Under the pieces are notes generated by a model. It saw only the letters and a program-made list of their open reading frames with translations, was not told the DNA's origin and ran no database searches. Shown here piece by piece: positions 15,037 to 23,009 of a DNA stretch of 31,651 nucleotides (position 1 is its first letter; every line of letters begins with the position of its first letter). The position numbers were made by a program, and so were the translations under genes. Source of the stretch: an uncultured Aquincola sp. (GTDB lineage: Bacteria; Pseudomonadota; Gammaproteobacteria; Burkholderiales; Burkholderiaceae); NCBI GenBank assembly GCA_937883885.1, contig CAKZXL010000235.1, forward strand, positions 1 to 31,651, read 5' to 3'.

Positions 15037-15982
15037 GCTGAGCGCCCTGCTCGCCCTGGCCTGCGCACTGCCCGCCACCGCCACGCCGCTGGCCTGGGTC
15101 ACCAACCAGGGCAGCCACGACGTCTCGGTGATCGACCTCGCCCGCCAGGCCGTGGTGGCCACGGTGCCGGTGGGCCGCTCGCCGGCCGGCGTGGCGGCTT
15201 CGGCGCGGGCGGGCAAGGTGTTCGTCAGCAACCCCGACAGCAAGACCATCTCGGTGATCGACATGGCGCGCCGCCAGGTGGTGCAGACGCTGCCGGCCGG
15301 TGCCGGTCCGGTGGGCATCGACGCCGCGCCCGATGGCCAGCGCCTGTACGTGGCCGACTGGTTCGCCCGGCAGCTGCTGGCCTACGACGTGAGCACGGGC
15401 CGCCTGCTGGCCGAAGTGCCGCTGGGCCGCGCGCCGGCCGGCGTGGCGGTGCATGCCGATGGCCGCAGCGTGTACGTGGCCGAGCGCGACGACGACCGCA
15501 TCGCGGTGGTGGACGCCGCCACCTTGCAGGTGCGCGGCCACGTGGCCGTGGGCAGCCACCCCTTTGCGCTGCTGCACGACGCGGCGCGCAACCGGCTGTA
15601 TGTGCTGAACGTGCAAAGCGACGACCTGACGGTGCTGGACACCGCGCCACCGCTGCCGGTACCGCTGGCCACGGTGAAGACCGGCAAGGCCCCCTACGGT
15701 GCCGCGCTGGCCGATGGCGGCGCGCTGCTGTACGTCACCAACCAGCATGCCGACAGCGTGAGCGTGATCGATGCCGACACCCTGCAGCCGCTGCGCACGC
15801 TGGAAGGCTTTGGCTACCCCGAGGGCATCGCCGCCTATGCCGACCGGGTGGTGGTGGTGAACTGGATGGACGACCGCATCAGCGTGCTGGACGCGCGCAG
15901 CGGCCAGCCGCTGGCCACCGTCGACACCGGCCGCAACCCGCGGGGCTTCGGCGCCTTCATCGCCGAGCCGCCCCCGCCTTGA
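15029..15982 (+). CDS. YVTN-family beta-propeller protein, second copy
   Basis: A 317-residue exported propeller starting at a TTG (15029); no ATG or GTG gives a signal peptide. Residues 1-19 (ALSALLALACALPATA) form the signal. Seven YVTN-like repeats follow: LAWVTNQGSHDVSVIDLAR, KVFVSNPDSKTISVIDMAR, RLYVADWFARQLLAYDVST, SVYVAERDDDRIAVVDAAT, RLYVLNVQSDDLTVLD, LLYVTNQHADSVSVIDADT and VVVVNWMDDRISVLDARS. It is clearly a paralogue of the propeller at 5430-6410 but is not coupled to ABC genes. It sits 24 nt after the SoxYZ-like gene and 48 nt before the SRPBCC gene. The start region is duplicated. Function unknown; a scaffold or cofactor-related role is inferred from context. Confidence 0.9.
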   Translation: MKALSALLALACALPATATPLAWVTNQGSHDVSVIDLARQAVVATVPVGRSPAGVAASARAGKVFVSNPDSKTISVIDMARRQVVQTLPAGAGPVGIDAAPDGQRLYVADWFARQLLAYDVSTGRLLAEVPLGRAPAGVAVHADGRSVYVAERDDDRIAVVDAATLQVRGHVAVGSHPFALLHDAARNRLYVLNVQSDDLTVLDTAPPLPVPLATVKTGKAPYGAALADGGALLYVTNQHADSVSVIDADTLQPLRTLEGFGYPEGIAAYADRVVVVNWMDDRISVLDARSGQPLATVDTGRNPRGFGAFIAEPPPP

Positions 15983-16030
15983 CCGCCCCGACCACGCTTT
16001 TCAACCCGACCCGACGAGGAGACCGACCGC

Positions 16031-16600
16031 ATGCCGAACCGCCCCCATCGCCCCTGCCGGCCCCGACCTGACCGCCGCATGGCCCTGCTGGCCACCGCCG
16101 CGCTGCTGGCCGCGGCCAGCCTGCCCGCCGCCGCCCACGGCCCCACCCGCCAGAAGGTGGTGGAGACCATCCAGATCAACGCCCCGGCCGATGCGGTGTG
16201 GGCCCGCATCAAGAACTTCGAGGCGCTGAAGGACTGGCACCCGGCGGTGGCCACCAGCCCGGCCACGCAGGGCAACACCGTGGGCTCGGTGCGCAACATC
16301 ACGCTCAAGGGCGGCGGCGAACTGACCGAGACGCTGGAGGCCTACAACGACGCCCAGCGCAAGTACAGCTACCGTCTGAAGGACGGCGGCGCGCTGCCGG
16401 TGACCAACTACACCTCCACCATCACCGTGACGCCGGATGGCGACGCCAAGAGCACGGTGGAGTGGCGTGGCGCCTTCTACCGCGGCTACCCCAACAACGA
16501 CCCGCCGCCGGACAAGAACGACGAAGCCGCGGTGGCCGCCGTCACCGGCGTCTACAAGGCCGGGCTGCAGAACCTCAAGCAGCTGGCCGAGCAGAAGTAA
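16031..16600 (+). CDS. mxaD: MxaD-like SRPBCC-family periplasmic protein
   Basis: A 189-residue protein with a GAGGAG ribosome site 12 nt before the ATG. A basic N terminus and a hydrophobic segment (MALLATAALLAAASLPAAAHG, 17-37) form a signal peptide; an alternative ATG is at 16079. The mature part is a START/SRPBCC domain (about 42-185): VVETIQINAPADAVWARIKNFEALKDWHP is the family opening, followed by LKGGGELTETLEAYND and VEWRGAFYRGYPNNDPPPDKNDEAA. MxaD of methylotrophs belongs to this family and speeds electron transfer from methanol dehydrogenase to its cytochrome. The same role for XoxF and the cytochrome at 9569 is likely. It is followed, 4 nt after its stop, by the degenerate metallohydrolase. 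Confidence 0.88.
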   Translation: MPNRPHRPCRPRPDRRMALLATAALLAAASLPAAAHGPTRQKVVETIQINAPADAVWARIKNFEALKDWHPAVATSPATQGNTVGSVRNITLKGGGELTETLEAYNDAQRKYSYRLKDGGALPVTNYTSTITVTPDGDAKSTVEWRGAFYRGYPNNDPPPDKNDEAAVAAVTGVYKAGLQNLKQLAEQK

Positions 16601-16604
16601 GCGC

Positions 16605-17672
16605 GTGAGCACCGCAGCGGTTGCCGCGGCCCGCCGCCGCTGGCTGCGCTGGGCGCTGGCCGGGCCCGCTACCGGCGCACTGCTGGGTGGCCTGGCCGGC
16701 TGTGCCGCGCGGGTTGCGGCCCCCGCGCCGAGTGGCCGCGATGCCCCGCCCACGCTGCCCACCGACGGCCAAGCCACGGTGCAGCCGGTGGCCCCCGGCG
16801 TATGGATGCTGCCCGGCCTGGGCGGCGAGCCCGATGCGCGCAACCTCGGCCGCGTGGCCAATGCCGGCTTCATCGCCGGGCCGCAAGGCCTGCTGGCGGT
16901 GGACGCCGGCACCTCGCTGCTGCATGGCCGCGCCCTGCTGCGCGCGATAGGCCGCACCAGCCCGCTGCCGCTGCAGGCGGTGGTCATCACCCAGACCAAG
17001 CCCGACGTGCTGTTCGGCGCGCCGGCCTTCCGCGAGGCGGGTGTGCCCCTCTGGATGCACCAGGACGCCGCCACGCTGATGGCCGCGCGCTGCCAGATGT
17101 GCCTGGACCGCCTGAACCGCGACGTGGGTGCGGCGGCCATGGCCGGCACCACGATGTACCGGCCCGACGAACTGCTGCCCGGCGGCCGCCAGCTCAACGT
17201 GGGCGGCGGCCGCAAGGTGCTGCTGCTGTTCTTCGGCCACAGCAGCGGGCCCGGCGACCTGGCGGTGCTGGACAGTGCCACCGGCGTGTTGTTCGCGGGC
17301 GGTCTGGTGGAAGGCCGGCGCATCCCCAACCTGCACGATGCCGACCTGGCTGGCTGGCAGGGCGCGCTGCAGGCGCTGCAGCGTCGCGCCGATGCCGGCC
17401 ACATCCGCCAGGTGGTGCCGGGCCGCGGGCCGCTGTCGGGGCCGCAGGCCATCGGCGAGACGGCGGCCTACCTGAACGCGCTGGAGCAGCAGGTGCGCAG
17501 CCTGCTGGCCGCCGGGGTCTCGCTGGCCGAACTGCCGGCCCGCGCCGCGCTGCCGGCGTATGCGGGCTGGGACGGCTACCCGGCCCTCCACCGCCGCAAT
17601 GCGGCTGAGCTGTACCTGAAGCTGGAGCAGGAGGCGCTGCGCAGTGATCAAGGCGCCGCAGTGGGCAGGTAG
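16605..17672 (+). CDS. Metallo-beta-lactamase-fold lipoprotein with degenerate metal site (relay metallohydrolase 1-like)
   Basis: A 355-residue protein starting at GTG 16605. RRRWLRWALAG and the lipobox LAGC (C33) indicate a lipoprotein, possibly Tat-exported. The MBL fold is recognisable by comparison with the gene at 13146: VQPVAPGVWMLPG (59-71), NAGFIAGPQGLLAVDAGTS (86-104) and a C-terminal HRRNAAELYLKLE that mirrors HRRNVTAAYAELE. However, the zinc signature THxHPDHVLG is replaced by TQTKPDVLFG (129-138), the FLGDL aspartate by FAGGL (230-234) and PGHG by PGRG. Only D134 and H212 (FGHSSGPGDL) remain. It is therefore probably not a zinc hydrolase; a structural, binding or regulatory role is likely. 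It is the last gene of the rightward operon and ends 41 nt from the convergent hybrid kinase. Confidence 0.85.
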   Translation: MSTAAVAAARRRWLRWALAGPATGALLGGLAGCAARVAAPAPSGRDAPPTLPTDGQATVQPVAPGVWMLPGLGGEPDARNLGRVANAGFIAGPQGLLAVDAGTSLLHGRALLRAIGRTSPLPLQAVVITQTKPDVLFGAPAFREAGVPLWMHQDAATLMAARCQMCLDRLNRDVGAAAMAGTTMYRPDELLPGGRQLNVGGGRKVLLLFFGHSSGPGDLAVLDSATGVLFAGGLVEGRRIPNLHDADLAGWQGALQALQRRADAGHIRQVVPGRGPLSGPQAIGETAAYLNALEQQVRSLLAAGVSLAELPARAALPAYAGWDGYPALHRRNAAELYLKLEQEALRSDQGAAVGR

Positions 17673-17713
17673 AGCCGGTCGAAGCAGTTCCACAGCCACC
17701 GCGGCCGGCGTGC

Positions 17714-20700
17714 TCACCTCCTACCGGCCGGCGTGGCGCTGCGCAGCCCGCGCAGCAGGACCAGCACTTCGTCGTAATCGAACCGGGCCAAAGCCGCCTC
17801 CATGGCGTCCACCTGTTCCGGCGACCTGCGGCGCAAACCGCCGGCCACGGAGCGGAACAGCGTTTGCGCGTCGTAGTCCGATGCGCCGAGCAGGGCCTCG
17901 AGCCGGTCGAGCGTGACCGTGGGCACGGGTGCGCCGCCGCCGGGATCGGCCAGTGGCGGGTGGGCGGCCGCATCGGCCTGCAGGGCCACGCGGATGTCGC
18001 GCACCAGCTCGGCCGTGCGGTCGGCCAGGGCCAGGCCGGCGGCCAGCGCGGCCGGGGCGGTGTGCGCATCGGCGCGTTGGGCGGCGGCTTCGGTGCTGCG
18101 GGCGTCGGCGGCCACGGCAGTGGCGCCAATGGCACCGGCCGCGCTGCGCAGCGCATGCGCCACCGCGCGCACCGTCGCCAGGTCGTCCTGCGCAACGGCC
18201 GCGGCCAGGCGTGCGGCCTCGCCTTCGTACTGCAGGGCGAACTGGCGCAGCACCCGGCGCTGCACGTCCGCCCGGCCGCCCAGGTACTGCCGCGCCTGGT
18301 CGGCATCCAGGCCGGGCACCTGCAGCCAGGACGGCGCGCCAGCGCCCTCCGCGGCAACGCCCGCCGGCGTGGCCGGCAAGGCCGTGGGCGCTGCATCGCC
18401 GTCCGGCCAGCCGTCGTCGTCCGCGGTGGCGTCGGCACGCAGCCAGCGCCACAGCATCGCGTACAGCGCACCGGCCTGCACCGGCTTGGCCAGGTGGTCG
18501 TTCATGCCGGCGGCCAGGCAGGCCTCGCGGTCCTCGCCCAGGGCGCTGGCCGTCATGGCCAGCACCGGCAGCGCCCGGGCGCCGGCGGGCCGGGCGGCGC
18601 GCAGCCGCCGCGTGGCTTCCAGCCCGTCCATCACCGGCATGTGCAGGTCCATCAGCACCAGGTCGGGCAGCGGCGCGGCACTGTTGGGCGCTGCCAGGCG
18701 CGCCAGGGCCTGTGCGCCGTCGGCCGCCAGCTGCACCTGCAGGCCGGCGGCCTGCAGCAGCTCGCGCATCACGTCCTGGTTGACGGGGTTGTCTTCCACC
18801 AGCAGCACACGCGCACCGGCGCAGTGGCGCTGCAGCAGCCGCTCGAACTGCTGGGTGCGGGGCGCCGCCCAGTGGCGGGCCGCGGCGGCGGGGTCGCCGG
18901 CCTGCAGGCGGGCGGTGAACCAGAAGCAGCTGCCCTGCCCGAGCTGGCTTTGCACGCCCACCTCGCCGCCCATCAGCTCGGCCAGCCGGCGGGTGATGGC
19001 CAGGCCCAGGCCGGTGCCACCGAAGCGGCGGGTGGTGGAGCCATCGGCCTGCACGAAGGCACCGAAGAGGCCTGGCACATGCTCGGCCGCGATGCCGATG
19101 CCGGTGTCGCGCACCTCGAAGCGCAGCAGCGGCCGCTCGGCCGTGCCCTCGGGCTGCGCGCTCACCCGCAGCGTGATGCCGCCCCGCTCGGTGAACTTGA
19201 CGGCATTGCTCAGCAGGTTGGACAAGGCCTGCGACAGCCGCGCCGCGTCGCCGCACAAGGCGTCGGGCACGCCGGCGTGGTCGACGGTCAGGCTCAGGCC
19301 GCGTGCGCCGGCCCGCTCGGCCACCAGCGCGCAACAGCTGTTCAGCAGCGCCGCCAGCGAGAAGTCGCCGCAGGCCAGCGTCAGCCGGCCGGCCTCGATG
19401 CGCGAGAGGTCGAGGATGTCGTTGAGCACCTGCAGGAGGTGGTCGGCCGACTCGGACACCCGCGCCAGGCGCTCGCGCTCGATGTCGCCGTGGGCATCGC
19501 GCCGCAACAGGTGCGTCAGGCCCACGATGGCGTTGAGCGGCGTGCGGATCTCATGGCTCATGTTGGCCAGGAAGGCGCTCTTGGCGCGGTTGGCGGCCTC
19601 GGCCTTGTCGCGCGAGGCCACCAGCAGCGCATTGGTGTCCTGCAGCTGTCGGGTGCGTTCGTCCACCAGCTCCTGCAGCCGGTGGCGGTGGCTGTCCAGC
19701 TCGCTGGCGATGCGCTGGTGCTCGGTGATGTCTTCCACCACCAGCAGGTGGTGGGTGATGCGGCCGTCGGGCTGACGGATGGGCGCGGCCTGCACGAACT
19801 CGGCATATGGCTCGCCATTGCGCCGGCTGTTGCTGAACTCGCCCGACCAGGCCTGGCCGGCGGCCAGCTGGCGGCGCATCGCCTCTTCGTGCTCGGCCGG
19901 TGCGCGGTCGGGCTGCAGCAGGTGGTGCGGCCGGCCGATGGCCTGCTCGGCCGACCAGCCGCTGATGCGGCTGAAGGCTTCGTTCACGTACTCGATGCGG
20001 CCCTGCAGGTCGCTGATGGCGATGCCCAGCGGGCTTTGCGCCACCGCCATCGACAGCTTGCGCAGCTCGCCTTCGGCCACGTAGCGCTCGGTGATGTCGC
20101 TGAAGGAGGTGACCACGCCGGTCAGCCGGTCGTCGTCGCCGTCGCGCACCGGCTCGGCATTCATCATCAGCCAGCGCATGCCGCTGGGCAGCGCCGCGCC
20201 CACCAGCATGTTGCGGCAGGGGTGGCCGGTGCGGCGGGTGCGCGCCAGCGGCAGCTCGTCGAAGGACAGCGGCCGCCCGTCGGCGCGCAGCGGCTGCCAG
20301 CGCTGCAGCATGCCGGGCGCCTGCAGCTGCGCCAGCGTCATGCCGAAGAAGCGCTCGGCCTGCGCATTGCAGGCCAGCAGCTGCAGCCGCGCATCGAACA
20401 CCAGGATGCCTTCATCCAGCACCGACACCATCGAGCGGTAGCGCGCAGCGCTTTCACGCAGGGCTTCTTCGGCCTGCCGCCGGTGGGTGATGTCGCGCGA
20501 GATGCCGAACATGCCCACCACCGCGCCGTGCTCGTCGCGCAGCGGGCCCTTGGTGGCCAGGAACACCTGCGCGCCCAGCGCGGTGTCGATGCGTTCTTCG
20601 TAGCTGCGCAGCCGGCCTTCGGCCATCACCTGCGCATCGTTGGCCATCACCGCTTCGGCCTGCTCGGCCGCGAACAGCGCACGGTCGTCGCGGCCCAGCA

Positions 20701-21820
20701 CCGCGTCCACCGGCTGGCCGATGATGCGGCTGGCCTCGCGGTTGCACAGCACGTAGCGGCCTTGCAGGTCCTTGGCGAAAATGGCGTCGCTGGAGCCTTC
20801 GGCGATGGCCTGCATCAGGGCCAGCCCGCGCAGCCGCTCGGCCTGCGCCGCCTGCTGGCGGCGCGCGTCTTCCAGCGCATGCTGGCTGCGCCGCAGGCGC
20901 CCGGTCACGCCGATGGCCAGCATCGCCAGCAGGCCGGCCAGCACCACCCACAGGCTGCCGATGGCGGCCTGCAGCCGCGCCTCGGCCCGCGTGATGCGGG
21001 CCACCAGGAACCAGCCCGCATCGTCCACCGGCTGCACCACGCCCAGCACGGCGCGGCCCTGCGGATCGGTGCCGGTGGTGACCTGGCCCAGCGGCACTTC
21101 GCCGCGGATGACGCGGGCCGCCAGTCGCCGCGGGTCGGCCAGCGACAGTGGCGGCTCACCGGCGCTGCCGTACAGCTGCTCGCCCAGCTGGCGCACCAGC
21201 AAGGTGGCGGCGCTGCTGGCGCCGGGCAGGGGCGGCAGCGTGAGCAGCGGCTGCAGGAAGCCGCCGGCGTCCGAGCGCAGCACCAGCACCACGCGCGGCC
21301 GCTCGCCATCGGCCGGCAGCGGCAGCAGCAGGTCGATGTCCGCGCCACCGGCGGCCGTGGCCGCCAGCCCGGTGTGGCTGGGGCGGCCGGTGGCGAGCGC
21401 CTCACGCGCGGTGAGCGCGGTCAGCGGTGGCAGGCCGGGCGCGGGCCGCTCGCTGGCCAGCAGGCTGCCCAAGTCGTCGAGCAGCAGCACCTGGTCCTGC
21501 CCCAGGGCCTGGCGCAGCTGCACGGCGGCCTCCAGCAGCCGCTGCAGCGCCGCAGGCTCGCCGCTGGCCTGCCAGTCGCGGTAGGGCGCACCGGCCACGG
21601 TGGCGGTGGCCCGCCGCTGGGCCTGCTGCAGCTGCACCTGCAGCCAGCGCCCGGCCTGCCGCGCCCGGGTGTCGGCCACCGCTTCCAGCTGCAGCAGCTG
21701 GCGGTCCATCAGGGCGCCGTAGGTCAGCGCCGTGCCGGCCACCGTGAGCGCGGCCACCAGCCACAGCCCCAGGCGCAGCCAGCCGCGGCGCAGCAGGGGC
21801 GGTGGGGGCCATCGGGTCAT
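17714..21820 (-). CDS. Hybrid sensor histidine kinase with three PAS domains, receiver and HPt
   Basis: A 1368-residue inner-membrane kinase. Membrane segments at about 14-35 and 286-306 bracket a periplasmic sensor of roughly 250 residues. Three PAS domains follow (about 332-455, 456-585 and 586-705), a coiled linker, HisKA with H756 (NMSHEIRTPLNAI), HATPase_c with SNAVKF (871-876), DTGIGI (905-910) and GGTGLGLAI (934-942), a receiver with phosphoacceptor D1058 (LVLMDLHMP) and K1112, and a C-terminal HPt domain with H1222 (AHALRSAAGAIGA). All phosphorelay residues are present. It starts 32 nt after the HD-GYP regulator stop, so the two are probably one operon and this kinase is the likely donor to that receiver. 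A long antisense open frame on the plus strand is a GC-skew shadow. Confidence 0.93.
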   Translation of the reverse strand: MTRWPPPPLLRRGWLRLGLWLVAALTVAGTALTYGALMDRQLLQLEAVADTRARQAGRWLQVQLQQAQRRATATVAGAPYRDWQASGEPAALQRLLEAAVQLRQALGQDQVLLLDDLGSLLASERPAPGLPPLTALTAREALATGRPSHTGLAATAAGGADIDLLLPLPADGERPRVVLVLRSDAGGFLQPLLTLPPLPGASSAATLLVRQLGEQLYGSAGEPPLSLADPRRLAARVIRGEVPLGQVTTGTDPQGRAVLGVVQPVDDAGWFLVARITRAEARLQAAIGSLWVVLAGLLAMLAIGVTGRLRRSQHALEDARRQQAAQAERLRGLALMQAIAEGSSDAIFAKDLQGRYVLCNREASRIIGQPVDAVLGRDDRALFAAEQAEAVMANDAQVMAEGRLRSYEERIDTALGAQVFLATKGPLRDEHGAVVGMFGISRDITHRRQAEEALRESAARYRSMVSVLDEGILVFDARLQLLACNAQAERFFGMTLAQLQAPGMLQRWQPLRADGRPLSFDELPLARTRRTGHPCRNMLVGAALPSGMRWLMMNAEPVRDGDDDRLTGVVTSFSDITERYVAEGELRKLSMAVAQSPLGIAISDLQGRIEYVNEAFSRISGWSAEQAIGRPHHLLQPDRAPAEHEEAMRRQLAAGQAWSGEFSNSRRNGEPYAEFVQAAPIRQPDGRITHHLLVVEDITEHQRIASELDSHRHRLQELVDERTRQLQDTNALLVASRDKAEAANRAKSAFLANMSHEIRTPLNAIVGLTHLLRRDAHGDIERERLARVSESADHLLQVLNDILDLSRIEAGRLTLACGDFSLAALLNSCCALVAERAGARGLSLTVDHAGVPDALCGDAARLSQALSNLLSNAVKFTERGGITLRVSAQPEGTAERPLLRFEVRDTGIGIAAEHVPGLFGAFVQADGSTTRRFGGTGLGLAITRRLAELMGGEVGVQSQLGQGSCFWFTARLQAGDPAAAARHWAAPRTQQFERLLQRHCAGARVLLVEDNPVNQDVMRELLQAAGLQVQLAADGAQALARLAAPNSAAPLPDLVLMDLHMPVMDGLEATRRLRAARPAGARALPVLAMTASALGEDREACLAAGMNDHLAKPVQAGALYAMLWRWLRADATADDDGWPDGDAAPTALPATPAGVAAEGAGAPSWLQVPGLDADQARQYLGGRADVQRRVLRQFALQYEGEAARLAAAVAQDDLATVRAVAHALRSAAGAIGATAVAADARSTEAAAQRADAHTAPAALAAGLALADRTAELVRDIRVALQADAAAHPPLADPGGGAPVPTVTLDRLEALLGASDYDAQTLFRSVAGGLRRRSPEQVDAMEAALARFDYDEVLVLLRGLRSATPAGRR

Positions 21821-21852
21821 CCGCCGTGGGGCCGGTCAGCGCGCCGCGGGCG

Positions 21853-22941
21853 TCAGGCCAGGGCCTCGTCGGGCCGGGCGCGGGCGATGGCGCAGAACTC
21901 GTCGTAGTGGGCGATGAAAGCATCGAGCAGGTCGGGGTCGAACTGCCCGCCCCGTTGCCCGGCCATGGCTTCGCGCACGCGGCCGAAGTCGATCGGCGCC
22001 TTGTACACGCGGCGCGAGATCATCGCGTCGAACACGTCGGCCAGCGCCATGATGCGGGCCGCCAGCGGAATGCGGTCGCCGGCCAGGCCGTCGGGGTAGC
22101 CCTGCCCGTCCCAGCGTTCATGGTGGTGGGTGGCGATGTCGCTGGCAAAGCGCAGGAAGGGCACCGGCTCCTGCATGTCGTCCACCGCGCGGCTGATGGC
22201 CTCGCCGCCCAGGCGGGCGTGGGTTTTCATCAGCGCCCACTCTTCGTCGGTGAGCTTGCCGGGCTTGAGCAGCACCCGGTCGGGAATGCCCACCTTGCCG
22301 ATGTCGTGCAGCGGCGCCGACTTGACGATGAGCTCGATGTTGCACGGCATCAGCTCGGCGGCAAAGCGCGGGTGCGACTTCACCAGGTTGGCCAGCAGCT
22401 CCACGTAGTCCTGCGTGCGCAGGATGTGGTTGCCGGTTTCCTGGTCGCGGGTTTCGGCCAGCCGGGCCAGCGCGCGCATGCTCACGTCCTGGATGGTGCG
22501 GTTCTCGCTCTCGCGGCGGTCGACCTCGGCTTCCAGCGAGGCATTGCGCCATTGCAGCCGCTCGCGCGTGGCGGCCAGCGCCAGGTGGGTGCGCACGCGG
22601 GCCATGACGATGGCCGGGCGCAGCGGCTTGGCGATGTAGTCCACCGCGCCCAGCGACAGGCCGCGGTGCTCGTCTTCCACCTCGCCCATGGCGGTGGTGA
22701 AGATGACCGGGATCTGCCGCGTGTCCTCCTGCTCCTGCAGGCGGTCCAGCACCTCGTAGCCGTTCATGCCCGGCATCATCACGTCCAGCAGGATGAGGGC
22801 CGGGCGCGGCTGCAGCTGCACCAGCTGCAGGGCGCGGGCGCCGGTGGTGGCCGCGCGCACGCGGTAGTGCGGGCTCAACAGCTCGCCGAGCACCATCAGG
22901 TTCTCGGTGTTGTCGTCCACGATGAGGATGGTTGGCTTCAC
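21853..22941 (-). CDS. Response regulator with HD-GYP domain (c-di-GMP phosphodiesterase)
   Basis: A 362-residue protein starting at GTG 22941 with a GAGGGG site upstream. The receiver domain (about 1-120) has D9/D10, phosphoacceptor D53 (ILLDVMMPGMNGYEVL) and K105 (YIAKPL). After a coiled linker comes an HD-GYP domain: ETGNHILRTQDYV (168-180), H212-D213 (APLHDIGKVGIPD), H241 (KTHARLGG), the triple His 272-274 (THHHERWDGQGYPDGLAG) and the GYP motif at 281-283. All residues for a metal-dependent c-di-GMP phosphodiesterase are present. It is 68 nt downstream of pqqE in the same direction and directly before the hybrid kinase, so it may be transcribed with either. A role in lowering c-di-GMP (motility or biofilm switching) in response to the kinase signal is inferred. 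Confidence 0.93.
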   Translation of the reverse strand: MKPTILIVDDNTENLMVLGELLSPHYRVRAATTGARALQLVQLQPRPALILLDVMMPGMNGYEVLDRLQEQEDTRQIPVIFTTAMGEVEDEHRGLSLGAVDYIAKPLRPAIVMARVRTHLALAATRERLQWRNASLEAEVDRRESENRTIQDVSMRALARLAETRDQETGNHILRTQDYVELLANLVKSHPRFAAELMPCNIELIVKSAPLHDIGKVGIPDRVLLKPGKLTDEEWALMKTHARLGGEAISRAVDDMQEPVPFLRFASDIATHHHERWDGQGYPDGLAGDRIPLAARIMALADVFDAMISRRVYKAPIDFGRVREAMAGQRGGQFDPDLLDAFIAHYDEFCAIARARPDEALA

Positions 22942-23009
22942 GGCGACCCCTCGCGACCCGGCGCAGGCTGCACCGGTTATACCCGGCCGCGGTCAGCGCC
23001 GCGAGCGGG

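Noticed and set aside
17864..21907. A 1347-codon open frame on the plus strand opposite the hybrid kinase
   Set aside because: It mirrors the kinase codon positions, is Gln/His/Arg/Gly-rich without any domain, and arises from the high GC content; the kinase on the other strand has complete motifs.
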